DNA from: JAFGSI01 sp041287425
Lineage (GTDB): Bacteria > Chloroflexota > Anaerolineae > Anaerolineales > Villigracilaceae
Length of the DNA: 64,000 nt
Reading direction: 5' to 3'
NCBI GenBank assembly: GCA_041287425.1
Contig: JBEULG010000033.1
Location: 1-64,000 of the forward strand
A model generated the notes under the pieces. That model worked only from the letters and a program-made list of their open reading frames with translations, was not told the DNA's origin and did no database searches. Both the position numbers and the translations under genes were made by a program. Each line of letters begins with the position of its first letter. Position 1 is the stretch's first letter. This document shows positions 10,796 through 19,930 of this stretch, in pieces.

Positions 10796-10801
10796 TACAC
10801 T
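10796..10801 (+). promoter_or_regulatory. -10 box TACACT, leaderless-type spacing
   Basis: TACACT ends 6 nt before the ATG at 10808 and there is no Shine-Dalgarno, which fits a leaderless transcript of the kinase gene. TATAGT overlaps it downstream but would sit too close to the ATG. Confidence 0.55.
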
Positions 10802-10807
10802 ATAGTC

Positions 10808-12058
10808 ATGGACATTTCTTCCTCCGAAGGCTCCCTGCGTCAGGTGGCCGAACAACTGGCCCGCCTGATTGAAATCAGCGTGACGCTGAATTCCACGCTC
10901 GACGAAAAGGAATTGCTGCAATTCATCATCCGCACCGCAGCCGAACTGCTCGACTGCGAATCGGTCTCCATCCTGCTCTACGATGAGATTCAGGGACGGC
11001 TGGTCTTCTCGGCGGCGACCGGCTCGGACCCGCGCAAACTGGCCGAAATCCCCGTGCCGCTGGAGGGAAGCGTGGCCGGCAAAATCTTCCGCGAGAACCG
11101 GCCGCTCATCCTCAACGATGTGCAGAACGACCCGCGTCACTACCCGATGGTGGCCCGCCACGTAGGAGTCAACGTCCTATCGCTGATCGGCGTGCCAATG
11201 CGCATCAAAGACCGGCTGACCGGCGTATTGGAGGCCATCAACAAGCGGCGCGGCGAATTCAGCGAAGCCGATGTGGACTTATTGAGCATCATCGCCTCGC
11301 AGGCGGCTGTCGCCATCGAAAATGCCCGCCTGGTGCACGAGTTGCGCCAGGCCTATGAAGAAATTCAGGCCGCCGACCAGTTGAAGACCAACTTCCTGGC
11401 GCTGGCCTCGCACGAGTTGCGCACGCCCCTGGGCATCATCATCGGATATGCGACCTTCCTGCAGGAGGAATCGCCGGGGGAACTCTCGGAACACGCCCGT
11501 CACGTGCTCAACGCCGCCATGCAAATGCGCTCCCTGGTGGACGCCATGACCAACCTGAACATGCTGCGGGCGCGCGAGATGGTCCTGCACCGCCTGACTA
11601 TCCCCATCCAGATGGTCTTGCAGGCCGCCTGCAACGAGATTCGCTCTCTGGCAGACGCCAAAAGCCAGCAAATCCTCCTCGACCTGCCGGCCGCCCCCCT
11701 GCAGGTGGAAGCCGACCCCGAAAAACTGAACCTGGTCTTCGTCAACCTGCTGAACAATGCCGTCCGCTTTTCGCCGGCGGGTGGACAAATCTCAGTCGGG
11801 GCCCGGCTGGAGGACGGTCAGGTGCTGGCCTGGGTCAGGGATGAAGGGGTGGGCATCGCGCCGGCCGAATTGCGCAAAATCTTCCAGGAGTTCTATCAGG
11901 TCGAGGCGCACATGACCCGCCGCTACGGCGGGCTGGGAATCGGATTGACGATTGCCCAGGGCATCGTCGTCGCCCATGGAGGCCACATCTGGGCTGAAAG
12001 CGAGGGGTTGGGGAAGGGGGCGTGCTTCAAAGTCGCCTTGCCGCCCGTCTCGTCGTAA
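10808..12058 (+). CDS. GAF-domain sensor histidine kinase
   Basis: 416 aa, no membrane segment, so cytoplasmic. A GAF domain covers about 20-175. A short helix leads to the HisKA domain with the phospho-accepting His in ASHELRTPLG (about 202), and HATPase_c follows with N-box NLLNNAVRF, G1 WVRDEGVGI and G2 GGLGIGLTI. The GAF domain probably binds a small ligand or chromophore; no chromophore cysteine can be assigned. No response regulator is next to it, so it is an orphan kinase here. It converges with the PPDK_N gene, 6 nt between stops, without an obvious terminator. Confidence 0.92.
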   Translation: MDISSSEGSLRQVAEQLARLIEISVTLNSTLDEKELLQFIIRTAAELLDCESVSILLYDEIQGRLVFSAATGSDPRKLAEIPVPLEGSVAGKIFRENRPLILNDVQNDPRHYPMVARHVGVNVLSLIGVPMRIKDRLTGVLEAINKRRGEFSEADVDLLSIIASQAAVAIENARLVHELRQAYEEIQAADQLKTNFLALASHELRTPLGIIIGYATFLQEESPGELSEHARHVLNAAMQMRSLVDAMTNLNMLRAREMVLHRLTIPIQMVLQAACNEIRSLADAKSQQILLDLPAAPLQVEADPEKLNLVFVNLLNNAVRFSPAGGQISVGARLEDGQVLAWVRDEGVGIAPAELRKIFQEFYQVEAHMTRRYGGLGIGLTIAQGIVVAHGGHIWAESEGLGKGACFKVALPPVSS

Positions 12059-12064
12059 GAAAAC

Positions 12065-14377
12065 TCAGGCGGGGGTCAGAAAGGCCACGGCTTTGCTGTG
12101 CTCGTCGTCCATCACCAGGCTGAGGCGGTGGCCGGGGCGGAAATCTTCCACCCGAATCAGGCGCAGGCATTTTTCCAGGGTTTCGTCGGGGGGCAGGAAG
12201 TCGGCCAGCCGGTTGGGGGTCTCGTAGAAAAATTTGCGATTGAAGACGGAGCCGTTTTCGCCCAGGTTCACCGCCAGGGGGTAGATGCGGGCTTCCATCA
12301 GGTCCTGGAAAAAGTGGGTGCCGAAGGAAGGCTCAAGGGCCGGGCCTACCCCTTCGCCGGTCAGTTCGACCAGGGCGCGGGTGTGGTAGATATCGCCGTA
12401 GCCGATGTGGACTCCCAGGTTGGGGGTTGAGGTGCCCCAGCGGCCGGGACCGACGCAGATGAAACACTCGTCCTTGAGCGCCGCGTTGAGGGCGCCGATG
12501 GCGCGTTCGAGTTTGGCCCGCTCGGCAGCCGATTGCAGACCAAAGTAGCCCTCCGGCGGCACAAAGAGCACGTAGGCAATCTTCTCCACCTTGCCGCGCG
12601 GCACCATGTATTGGGTCGCCAGAATGAGGTCGCCAGCCGGGATGTGGGAAGGGATTACAATTTGTTCCTCTTCATCCAGGTGGCTTTGAGGACGGCACTG
12701 TAACAGAGTAATCCGCACGCCCGGCCGCAGCGCGTGAGGCTCGAGGACTTCGGCCGTGAACTCGACGTCCACCGGCGTGTTGAAGTGGAATTCGAGGCTC
12801 TTCAACAGCGTGCGCATCGTCTCGGCAAAGGGGGTGCGGCGCAGCAGGTCGTCGAAGGTGATGACCAGGCGGTTCATATCCACTAAACTGGTGCGCAGGG
12901 AGGCCAAATAGCCGTCTTCGTCCACCTGGACCAGGTAGCGCAGCACCGGATAGGTCTTGTCGAGCACTTTATTCACCGGCAGGGTTTTGAATTCGTTCTC
13001 GGCCAGGTCGAGGACGTCCACCTTCTGCTGGGAGTGGCGGCGGATGGCCTTGGCCGAGTCGGCCGGATGGAGCAGCGGGTGACTGAGGGCCACCAGGCGC
13101 GGGTAATCGTCGCCGAGCGTGTCAACAGCGCGCGTCCCCAGACCCCAGACGAGGCGGACGAAGCCGTCTTCTTTGCGAATCTGCGGCGACCAGCGGTAGA
13201 GATTGCGGCTGAAGGCCACGCCGGAAATCTGCGGCAGGAAGTAGCGCCCGAACGTCTCGCCCTCCACGAATTGCAGCAGGACGGCGATGCGCTCGTCGTA
13301 GTCCACCAGTCCCTTGTGATGGCGGTAGAGCAGGGCGTTCGGGTTGAGGCAGGAGGCGTAAACGCGGGCGATGGCCTCGGTCAGGGCGGCCAGGTTTTCC
13401 TCCGGCGTGCCCTGGTTAGGGCAGAAGAAGGAATCGTACTTTCCGGCGAAAGAGGTGCCGTAGTTATCCTCCAGCAGGCTGGAGGAGCGGACGATGAGTG
13501 GACGGTGGCCGGCCTCGGCCAGGATTTCGCGCAGCCGGTCGAGGATGTCGCCGGGGAATTGGCCGCGTACGAAGTCGCGCACGATGGCGGGATAATCGCT
13601 GCGCATTTCCTTTTCGGTCTTGTATTTTTGGTCCGACCAGTGCATCAGTCCATTGGCCGACATGAACGTGTAGAACAGGTCGGAAGCCAAAAAGTAGGAT
13701 TCGGGAATGCGCAGCGCGGCGCGGACCTCGGGCGGGGCCGCCTCGCGCAGGATGCGGTAGGCCAGCATCATGCCGGCCGATTTGCCGCCAATCTTGCCGT
13801 AGCCAATCTTGCGGCTGTAAATCTGGCGCAGGTCCTCGACCGTGAACCACTTGCGGGCGATGTTGACATAAGCCAGTTGGTCGCTGATCATCGTGCGAAT
13901 CAGGACGACTTTGATTTCCTGCAAACGGGCCTCGTACTTGCGGCGCTTCGAGGCCGGCATGCGTTCGATGCTCTCGGCCTGCTCGAAGAGCATATCCTGG
14001 GGCGCCAGTTCGGGGTTGAAGGTGATCAGGTCGGGGGTTTCGCCGCGTTCGTTGAGGATTTCCTTGATGATGCGCTCGAAGTCCTCCTGCAGGAGATTGT
14101 AGGCAAAGTAGAAATCGGTCAGGGCGTCGCGGACGCGGTGCAAGCGTTTCTCCCACACGTCGTAGGGTTCTTCGGCAAAGGGATCGTGCAAACCTTCGCG
14201 CTTCTGCGACTGGATGGCCTTCTCGCGCACATCTGCCTCGAAGGCCTCCGGGGTGACGATGCCGCGCTCGAAGAGTTCGCGGCGCATGCGCGCCCGGATG
14301 CGATCGCGCAAGATGGGGTACTGACGGATGGTCAGGTAAATCTGCAAGACACGGTCGGAGGAGACGGGCAGAGTCAT
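12065..14377 (-). CDS. Orphan PEP/pyruvate-binding (PPDK_N) domain protein
   Basis: 770 aa. The N-terminal 220 residues are helical and charged without a recognised family. From about 230 the protein matches the ATP-grasp-like PPDK_N fold of PEP synthase and pyruvate phosphate dikinase: a variant glycine loop IGGKSAGMM, LIVRSSSLLEDNYGTSFAGK, and LLQCRPQS near 575. The mobile phosphohistidine domain (TxGGxxxHxAI) and the PEP-utiliser barrel are both absent, so it cannot run the full PEP synthase cycle. Role unknown: perhaps ATP-dependent phosphotransfer to another protein. A TATACT -10 candidate lies at 14419-14424. Confidence 0.8.
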   Translation of the reverse strand: MTLPVSSDRVLQIYLTIRQYPILRDRIRARMRRELFERGIVTPEAFEADVREKAIQSQKREGLHDPFAEEPYDVWEKRLHRVRDALTDFYFAYNLLQEDFERIIKEILNERGETPDLITFNPELAPQDMLFEQAESIERMPASKRRKYEARLQEIKVVLIRTMISDQLAYVNIARKWFTVEDLRQIYSRKIGYGKIGGKSAGMMLAYRILREAAPPEVRAALRIPESYFLASDLFYTFMSANGLMHWSDQKYKTEKEMRSDYPAIVRDFVRGQFPGDILDRLREILAEAGHRPLIVRSSSLLEDNYGTSFAGKYDSFFCPNQGTPEENLAALTEAIARVYASCLNPNALLYRHHKGLVDYDERIAVLLQFVEGETFGRYFLPQISGVAFSRNLYRWSPQIRKEDGFVRLVWGLGTRAVDTLGDDYPRLVALSHPLLHPADSAKAIRRHSQQKVDVLDLAENEFKTLPVNKVLDKTYPVLRYLVQVDEDGYLASLRTSLVDMNRLVITFDDLLRRTPFAETMRTLLKSLEFHFNTPVDVEFTAEVLEPHALRPGVRITLLQCRPQSHLDEEEQIVIPSHIPAGDLILATQYMVPRGKVEKIAYVLFVPPEGYFGLQSAAERAKLERAIGALNAALKDECFICVGPGRWGTSTPNLGVHIGYGDIYHTRALVELTGEGVGPALEPSFGTHFFQDLMEARIYPLAVNLGENGSVFNRKFFYETPNRLADFLPPDETLEKCLRLIRVEDFRPGHRLSLVMDDEHSKAVAFLTPA

Positions 14378-14428
14378 GGGAGACAGACAAGCGTGATCGG
14401 GAATCGTGAGATGTATTCAGTATAACAG

Positions 14429-14457
14429 AAAAGCGCCCGGCGAGGGGCGCGGGCGCT
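14429..14457 (-). terminator. dnaN: Terminator of dnaN
   Basis: On the minus strand AGCGCCCG and CGGGCGCT (14450-14457 / 14432-14439) form a stem followed by TTTTCTG, 20 nt after the dnaN stop. Confidence 0.75.
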
Positions 14458-14477
14458 ATCCGTGACTGACGACCGAC

Positions 14478-15608
14478 TCAACCCAGGTGCATCGGCATGA
14501 TGACGTGCAGGAAGTTGTCGTCGCCGACCGGGCGGATGACGCCGGGGGCGTTCGGGGCGGTCGTCTCAAGGGCTACGTTGGGGGTCTTGATGACCTCCAG
14601 CACCTCGCGCAAGTAGCGGACGTTGAAGGCAATCAGCAGGCCGACGCCCTCGATAGTCGCCGCCACGATGGTCTCGTTCGAGCCGGTCTCCTCCGATTGG
14701 GCGGAAATCTCGACCGAACCGGGTTCCAGGTCGCCGGAGGATTTGATGTTCAGGCGGGCAACGTTGGAGCCTTCGCGGGCGAAAATCTCGGCCTGTTTGC
14801 AGGCTTTGAGCAGCGCCGGGGTCGAAAGGATGGTGCGAGACTTGTAAGAACGCGGGATGATTTGCTGGTAATCGGGGAAGGTCCCGTCAATCAGTTGCGA
14901 AACCACCTCCACATCTTTCATGCGGAAGACGACCTGGCCGCGGCCCTTGGGCAGAATCATGGCAATGCTCTCGTTGCCGTCGGCGGCGACGCGCGCCAGT
15001 TCACTCAGGGCGCGGGCCGGGATGATGGCGCTCAACGGCTGGGCAGCCGGCTGAGAGAGCGTCCCCTTGCGCACCGAGAGGCGGAAGCCATCGGCGGCGG
15101 CCAGCGTCAACGTTTCGCCCTCGATCGTCATCAGGACGCCCATCAGCACCGGCCGGGCCTCGTCCACCGAGGCGGCAAAGACGACCTGCTGAATCATCTC
15201 TTTGAAGTCGGCCACGTTGATGTGGACAGCGCCCTCCAGGTCTGGGACGGGCAGGGGCGGGAATTCCTGGGCGTCGATGCACTTGATGTCGGTGTTCGAG
15301 GTGCCGCAGCGCACGTTGAGGGTCTGCGTGACAGCCTCCAGGCTGAAATTGACCGGTTCAGCCGGCAGAGTGCTGACCAGGTCCACGAAGGTGCGGGCCG
15401 GCACGGTGGTCGAGCCTTCCTCCTCGATCTTGGCCCCAATCCAGCAGGTGATGCCCAGTTCGAGATTGGTAGCCGAAAGACGCAGACGGCCTTCGTCGGT
15501 AGCCACCAGGACGTTGGCCAGCACCGGCAAGGTGCTGCGCGGCGAAACGGCCCGCGAAACGATATTCAGTCCATGCGCCAGAGTCTCTTGCAGTACGGTA
15601 ACTTTCAT
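14478..15608 (-). CDS. dnaN: DNA polymerase III beta sliding clamp
   Basis: 376 aa, the usual length. It begins MKVTVLQETLAHGLNIVSRAV and ends ...DNFLHVIMPMHLG, the typical C-terminal clamp motif (P-M-(H/R)-L). Three clamp-fold repeats are expected. As a dimer it encircles DNA and tethers DNA polymerase III. The ATG at 15608 was chosen over the upstream one at 15623 because ACGGAG precedes it and it gives the standard N terminus. A -10 TATACT lies around 15663-15670 on this strand. Neither dnaA nor recF is next to it, so this is not the classical dnaA-dnaN origin locus. Confidence 0.97.
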   Translation of the reverse strand: MKVTVLQETLAHGLNIVSRAVSPRSTLPVLANVLVATDEGRLRLSATNLELGITCWIGAKIEEEGSTTVPARTFVDLVSTLPAEPVNFSLEAVTQTLNVRCGTSNTDIKCIDAQEFPPLPVPDLEGAVHINVADFKEMIQQVVFAASVDEARPVLMGVLMTIEGETLTLAAADGFRLSVRKGTLSQPAAQPLSAIIPARALSELARVAADGNESIAMILPKGRGQVVFRMKDVEVVSQLIDGTFPDYQQIIPRSYKSRTILSTPALLKACKQAEIFAREGSNVARLNIKSSGDLEPGSVEISAQSEETGSNETIVAATIEGVGLLIAFNVRYLREVLEVIKTPNVALETTAPNAPGVIRPVGDDNFLHVIMPMHLG

Positions 15609-15697
15609 CGTCTCCGTCCTCATGAGGGATGCGAGTGGGGGTCAGCCACAGGTGAGTACAATAAGTATATCCTGAGAGAGAGAAAGTGAAAAGTGGC

Positions 15698-17632
15698 TCA
15701 ACGGACGACCAACGAGAGGGCAAGGGAGATGAACAATCCCAGAACAGGCAAAGCACCGATGCCCGCCAGAATGTAGACGACCACCATCGCCGCCGGGTTG
15801 CCGGTGGTGAGGCGCACGTCCTGACCCTCCGCCAGTTGACGCACGGCCAGCGCCGCCTGGGCCAGGGCAGCGCTTTCTCTGGAACTGCCTGCCCACACCC
15901 AGCCGGGGGCCGGGCGCGGCACGACGATGCGGCTGCCGGCGTAACTTTCCAGCCACTGGCGCAGGGCGGCCGGCGAATCGAGCGCCAGGTCGGCGGGCAG
16001 GATGACCGCCCGCGGGGCTGTCTGCGGCGGGATGGGCTGGCCCGCCATCTGGACGGCGACAGCGAGGCCCGGTGCAGTTTTGTGAATCGCCGAGCGGACG
16101 GCCGCCGCAAAAACGCCCTCGCCGGAATCGAAAACCAGGACGGGGAAAGCGGCGTGTTTTTCGGCCAGCGCGCTGGCTGCCCGGCGGCCGTCGGCGCGCA
16201 GAACGGCGATGTGGTAGATGCCAACCAAAACGAACCAGAAAAGAGTCCGCAGACTGTCCAGCAGAAGCAGCCTATCCTCCGGCGGGCTGCCGAGCAAAAT
16301 CTGCAGCAGGGTGAAAGTCAGGACGCCTGCCGAGGCCATCATGCCGATGACGCTGGCGAAGAGCACCAGGTAGAGGTAAATCCTGCGGGTCAGGGAACGG
16401 CGGGCATGGTCGCCGGTTTCGCCTGCGGCCAGCGCCTCGGCCTGCATCGGCAGCCAGGTGGACAGCCAGAGCGGCAGTCCGGCCGCCAGGATGGCCAGCG
16501 CTGTAGCCAGTTGCAGGCGCAGACTATGCTGCCAGGCGAGCGTGTGCCTGGGCACATCGAGCGAGAAATCCAGCAGCATGTTCAAGCCCACGAAGGTGGC
16601 GACCAGCCCGATGGCCGAAAGAATGTAGAAATACAGCCGCCGCATGCCGGCGCGGCGCGGCGCCTCCGAGACCTCTTTCATCGTCCGGCTCAGCCAGTAG
16701 CCGTAATAGGCCCATACGCCGCCGATGGGAAGGCCGACGGAGAGGGGCGCGTTCACTTCGCCCAGCGCCGCGCCGGCGCTCATTTGCTCTCCCAGCAGGA
16801 GGCGCAGCAGCAGGCGAACGATGAGCGCCCCGGACGAGAGGACGGTCGTCACGCCCACCAGCGACAGGGCGTACAGGATGCCCAGACGCAGCAGCGAGGC
16901 GCGTTCTTCGATCTCGCCCAGCGAGCGCTGGACCGTCAGCCAGGCGGCGGCCCAAATCGGCGCGCCGACCAGGGCAAGGGCCAGCCCGTTGGCGGCCAGG
17001 ACGCGCAGGTCCATCATGAACAGCGTCGTCGGCGAGGTTGCTTTGCCGGCCCACTCGATGACGAAATGCAGCAACTGTTGCACGCCGCCGACCAGCATGG
17101 CCAGACCATACAAAACCCACAGGTAGCGGTAAATGCGCCGCGCCAGGCGAAAGGAGTCCAGGGGCGTCACGGCCTGCCAGTCGGCGCGCACAGTGCGGAG
17201 GAAATAACCGGCTACCAGCAAATTCATGCAGAGCGCAATCAGGTTGTCGGTCAGCCTTTGCCCGCCGCCAAAGACAGCCCGGTAAACGGGGACTTGAAAA
17301 GCCGGCATCAGCAGGCGGTTGATGACCGCCAGGAGGTTCTGCGCCGCCGGAATCAGCGTCCCCAGCAGGACGCCGTACAGGAAGACTGCCCGGACCGCCG
17401 AAGCGCGTTCCTCCATCTCACGGGCAGCCTCGCCTTGCGCCCACAGCCAGTGGATCAGGAAAACCGGCACGCCGACCAGAATCAGCGAAAGCGCTGCCGC
17501 CAGCCGGTTGACGCCGCCGCTCAGTGCCTGGTCGGAGAAAATCGAGCGCAGTAGGCCAATCATGCCCCACAGCACCACCTCCAGGCTGATGAGACTGACG
17601 GCGTAAATGTAGATTCGCTTGACCGTGCGCAT
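15698..17632 (-). CDS. Multi-repeat membrane protein (DUF5671-like)
   Basis: 644 aa with about 15 hydrophobic segments arranged in five diverged repeats of about 110 residues. Each repeat begins with a motif like R(R)xYxYxxxxxGL and ends with P(L/I)WxxxWxxxQ or similar, then an E-rich turn. This matches the DUF5671 style of membrane unit. After the last full repeat (about residue 500) a soluble part follows, with a final membrane segment at the C terminus. The start at 17632 is fixed by GGAGG. Last gene of a three-gene operon, 8 nt after the preceding stop. Function unknown; the repetition suggests a scaffold or transporter-like shell. Confidence 0.75.
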   Translation of the reverse strand: MRTVKRIYIYAVSLISLEVVLWGMIGLLRSIFSDQALSGGVNRLAAALSLILVGVPVFLIHWLWAQGEAAREMEERASAVRAVFLYGVLLGTLIPAAQNLLAVINRLLMPAFQVPVYRAVFGGGQRLTDNLIALCMNLLVAGYFLRTVRADWQAVTPLDSFRLARRIYRYLWVLYGLAMLVGGVQQLLHFVIEWAGKATSPTTLFMMDLRVLAANGLALALVGAPIWAAAWLTVQRSLGEIEERASLLRLGILYALSLVGVTTVLSSGALIVRLLLRLLLGEQMSAGAALGEVNAPLSVGLPIGGVWAYYGYWLSRTMKEVSEAPRRAGMRRLYFYILSAIGLVATFVGLNMLLDFSLDVPRHTLAWQHSLRLQLATALAILAAGLPLWLSTWLPMQAEALAAGETGDHARRSLTRRIYLYLVLFASVIGMMASAGVLTFTLLQILLGSPPEDRLLLLDSLRTLFWFVLVGIYHIAVLRADGRRAASALAEKHAAFPVLVFDSGEGVFAAAVRSAIHKTAPGLAVAVQMAGQPIPPQTAPRAVILPADLALDSPAALRQWLESYAGSRIVVPRPAPGWVWAGSSRESAALAQAALAVRQLAEGQDVRLTTGNPAAMVVVYILAGIGALPVLGLFISLALSLVVR

Positions 17633-17640
17633 ATTCCTCC

Positions 17641-18099
17641 TTACGGTTCCTCGTACCAGTCCCACTGCCAGAACTGCCAGGGCAGGCTTCGGATTTTCCA
17701 TGCCCCGTCCTGCTGTACCAGCAGAGCGCTGCCGGTCTCCTCCCACGAACGGATGAAGGGATCGCCGGAGAGGCGGGTGATGATGATTTCGACCTGGGCG
17801 CTGTCGTCATCCACCTGACTCGCCCCCACCTCGACAGCCAGGGTGGAAAAATCCACATTCTGTTGATAGAAGTGCCGGAAATTCCACAACGACGGTTTGC
17901 TGGCTGCCTCGGCCAGATAAGCGTAAGCGCGTTCGTAGTCTCTCTCTTGCAAAGCCAGCAGGTAGTTGTACACCACCCCCTCCGGCGTATCGTCTGCCAC
18001 AGGCTGAGGCTGGCCGCGGCTGAAAAAGAGTGCCAGCGAGACGGCTACCAGCAAACCGATAAAGATGAGTATGCCGAGCAAGAATTTATCCTGTCTCAT
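17641..18099 (-). CDS. Membrane-anchored NTF2-like/DUF4878-like protein
   Basis: 152 aa. One N-terminal membrane segment (about 8-26) is followed by an outside domain with DTPEGVVYNYLLALQERDYERAYAYLAE, here cited by its parts VVYNYLLAL and YERAYAYL, which is the usual opening of NTF2-like extracellular domains. The C terminus is Trp-rich (WQFWQWDWYEEP). GGAGG precedes the ATG, and ATGA overlaps the stop of the upstream gene, so translation is coupled. Probably a binding or accessory module for its membrane neighbour. Confidence 0.72.
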   Translation of the reverse strand: MRQDKFLLGILIFIGLLVAVSLALFFSRGQPQPVADDTPEGVVYNYLLALQERDYERAYAYLAEAASKPSLWNFRHFYQQNVDFSTLAVEVGASQVDDDSAQVEIIITRLSGDPFIRSWEETGSALLVQQDGAWKIRSLPWQFWQWDWYEEP

Positions 18100-18326
18100 G
18101 ATGGTTCCTCCCGCCGAAACTTTGGTCTGCCGGCTGGCCGGCGCGGCGTCCCTGGCCGGAAAGCGATGACCAGAAACGGCCCCAGGGCCGGCAAGACCAG
18201 GGCCACCAGCCCCCATATCAGGAATTGACGCGGTGTCAGCGAGCGGCGGCGCAGATAAGACATCGCCATCAGGTAAAGGATGGCGAGGAAAACGACCAGC
18301 ATCCCCAAGAGGATATCGGCGCTCAT
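18096..18326 (-). CDS. Small two-helix membrane protein (PLDc_N-like)
   Basis: 76 aa. Two hydrophobic segments (about 3-22 and 37-55) flank the turn YLRRRSLTPRQFLIWG and a basic Pro/Arg-rich tail follows. This resembles the PLDc_N-type two-helix membrane module. A minus-strand TACAAT (18335-18340) ends 8 nt before the ATG, so the operon mRNA may be leaderless. First gene of the three-gene membrane operon. Confidence 0.65.
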   Translation of the reverse strand: MSADILLGMLVVFLAILYLMAMSYLRRRSLTPRQFLIWGLVALVLPALGPFLVIAFRPGTPRRPAGRPKFRREEPS

Positions 18327-18354
18327 GCCGCCTCATTGTATAGTCTTTCCCCTC

Positions 18355-18392
18355 AAAAAGCAAGTGCGACGCGCCGGGGGAGCGCGCCGCAC
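18355..18392 (-). terminator. gdhA: Terminator between gdhA and the membrane operon
   Basis: Read on the minus strand, GTGCGgCGCGC pairs with GCGCGtCGCAC (11-bp arms with one mismatch) and is followed by TTGCTTTTTG. It ends gdhA transcription 24 nt after its stop. Confidence 0.82.
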
Positions 18393-18415
18393 CTGTCGTT
18401 TTGCGAGAAAGGGTC

Positions 18416-19702
18416 TTACACCCAGCCGCGCATCTGCATGGCCTTGACCACCCGGTCAATGGCGACCATGTAGGCGGCGTCGCGCATGTAAGCCTTTTCT
18501 TTCAGGCTCATCTCCAGGACGGCGTGGAAGGCGGCAGTCATCTTGGCATCCAGTTTCTCCAGCACCTCTTCCTTCGACCAGTAGTAATTCATGTCGTTCT
18601 GCACCTGTTCGAAGTAGGAGCAGGTCACGCCGCCGGCATTGCACAGGAAGTCAGGAATGTCGAAGATGTTGTGCGCCTTGAAGTATTCGTCGGCTTCGGG
18701 CGTGCAGGGACCGTTGGCGCCTTCGGCCACAATCTTGACGCGCTTGGACATCTTCTTGACCGTCTCGGCGTTGACCGTGCCGGAGAGGGCGCCGGGCATC
18801 AGCACATCGGCTTCTTTGGTGATCCAGGCATCGCCATCCTCGACCTTGTAACCGGCCTGCTCGGCCGCCTGCTTGTCAATCGTGCCGTATTGGTCGGTGA
18901 TGCTCATCAGGAAGTGCGGATCGATGCCGCCCTCCTTGCTGTAAGTGTAGGCGCACTTGTCGGCGCGGTCCCAGCAGGAGACGCAGGCCACCGTCCCGCC
19001 CAGGATTTCGACGAAACCGATGGCGGCGTACTGGGTCACATTGCCGAAGCCCTGCATGGCAGCCACGCACTTCTTCGGATCCAGGCCGAGGTGCTTCATC
19101 GCCTCGCGCACGGTGTAGATGACGCCGAAACCGGTCGCCTCGGTGCGGCCGAGCGAACCGCCGCCGCCGACCGGCTTGCCGGTGAACACGCCGGGCGTGT
19201 ACTGGCCGACCAGTTTCGAATACTCGTCCATCATCCAGCCCATCATCTGGGGCGTGGTGCCGACATCCGGAGCGGGCACGTCCATGCGCGGGCCGATGTT
19301 CTTCCACATCGCCTGCACCCAGCCGCGGCATAGGCGTTCCTTCTCGCCGGTCGAGAGGGTGGCCGGGTCCACCACCACGCCGCCCTTGCCGCCACCCAGC
19401 GGGATGTCGGCCACGGCGCACTTCCAGGTCATCCAGGTCGCCAGGGCGCGCACCATGTCGAAGGTCTCGGCCGGGTGGAAGCGGATGCCGCCCTTGTTCG
19501 GGCCGCGGGCGTCATTGTGCTGAACGCGGAAGCCCTCAAAGACGCGAATCGAGCCGTCGTCCATGCGCACCGGGATGCGGAAGTGGTACTCGCGCATCGG
19601 CCAGCGCAGCACCTCGGCAATTTGCGGGTCGAGGTTGAGCAATTTGGCCACGTGATCGAACTGCTTTTGCGCCATTTCGAATTCATTGAATTTTTCAGCC
19701 AT
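18416..19702 (-). CDS. gdhA: Glu/Leu/Phe/Val dehydrogenase (glutamate dehydrogenase)
   Basis: 428 aa, normal for hexameric class GDH. The dimerisation domain contains PNKGGIRFHP and the catalytic-lysine stretch DIPLGGGKGG near residue 105; the Rossmann half has MQGFGNVTQYAA and later AEGANGP and LCNAGGVTCSYFE. It catalyses reversible oxidative deamination of glutamate to 2-oxoglutarate in the cytoplasm and links carbon and nitrogen metabolism. The start at 19702 is fixed by CAGGAGAG. It is single, with a terminator behind it. The Rossmann fingerprint reads G-x-G-N, so NAD versus NADP use cannot be settled by eye. Confidence 0.95.
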   Translation of the reverse strand: MAEKFNEFEMAQKQFDHVAKLLNLDPQIAEVLRWPMREYHFRIPVRMDDGSIRVFEGFRVQHNDARGPNKGGIRFHPAETFDMVRALATWMTWKCAVADIPLGGGKGGVVVDPATLSTGEKERLCRGWVQAMWKNIGPRMDVPAPDVGTTPQMMGWMMDEYSKLVGQYTPGVFTGKPVGGGGSLGRTEATGFGVIYTVREAMKHLGLDPKKCVAAMQGFGNVTQYAAIGFVEILGGTVACVSCWDRADKCAYTYSKEGGIDPHFLMSITDQYGTIDKQAAEQAGYKVEDGDAWITKEADVLMPGALSGTVNAETVKKMSKRVKIVAEGANGPCTPEADEYFKAHNIFDIPDFLCNAGGVTCSYFEQVQNDMNYYWSKEEVLEKLDAKMTAAFHAVLEMSLKEKAYMRDAAYMVAIDRVVKAMQMRGWV

Positions 19703-19930
19703 TTTTCTCTCCTGAAGTAGAAGTTCGAATTTTGGGGAAAACATAAGCGGGCACCCCGGACGGGAAGCCCGCGTCAAACCGCCGCTATGTCTTCCAGAAC
19801 AAGCATAAAAATTTCCACTCCGTTCGTTCTTGCCCCTTAAAAGTACCTGATTCCCGCCATTATGTCAATGTGACAAAATCCATACCTGCCGGTGATAACC
19901 CTCGTGATTTTTCTCACTTGCTGGGCCGCC
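19703..19930. other. Intergenic gap gdhA-gatB with small palindrome
   Basis: About 228 bp. It holds GCGGGCACCCCGGACGGGAAGCCCGC-type dyad (arms GCGGGC and GCCCGC near 19748-19772) and an AT-richer part around 19800-19870 that probably carries the gdhA promoter on the minus strand (GACATAATGGCGG). No gene was found. Confidence 0.45.

Noticed and set aside
14478..15700. Replication origin next to dnaN
   Set aside because: No dnaA or recF neighbour and no cluster of DnaA boxes (TTATCCACA) is seen; only scattered partial matches occur.
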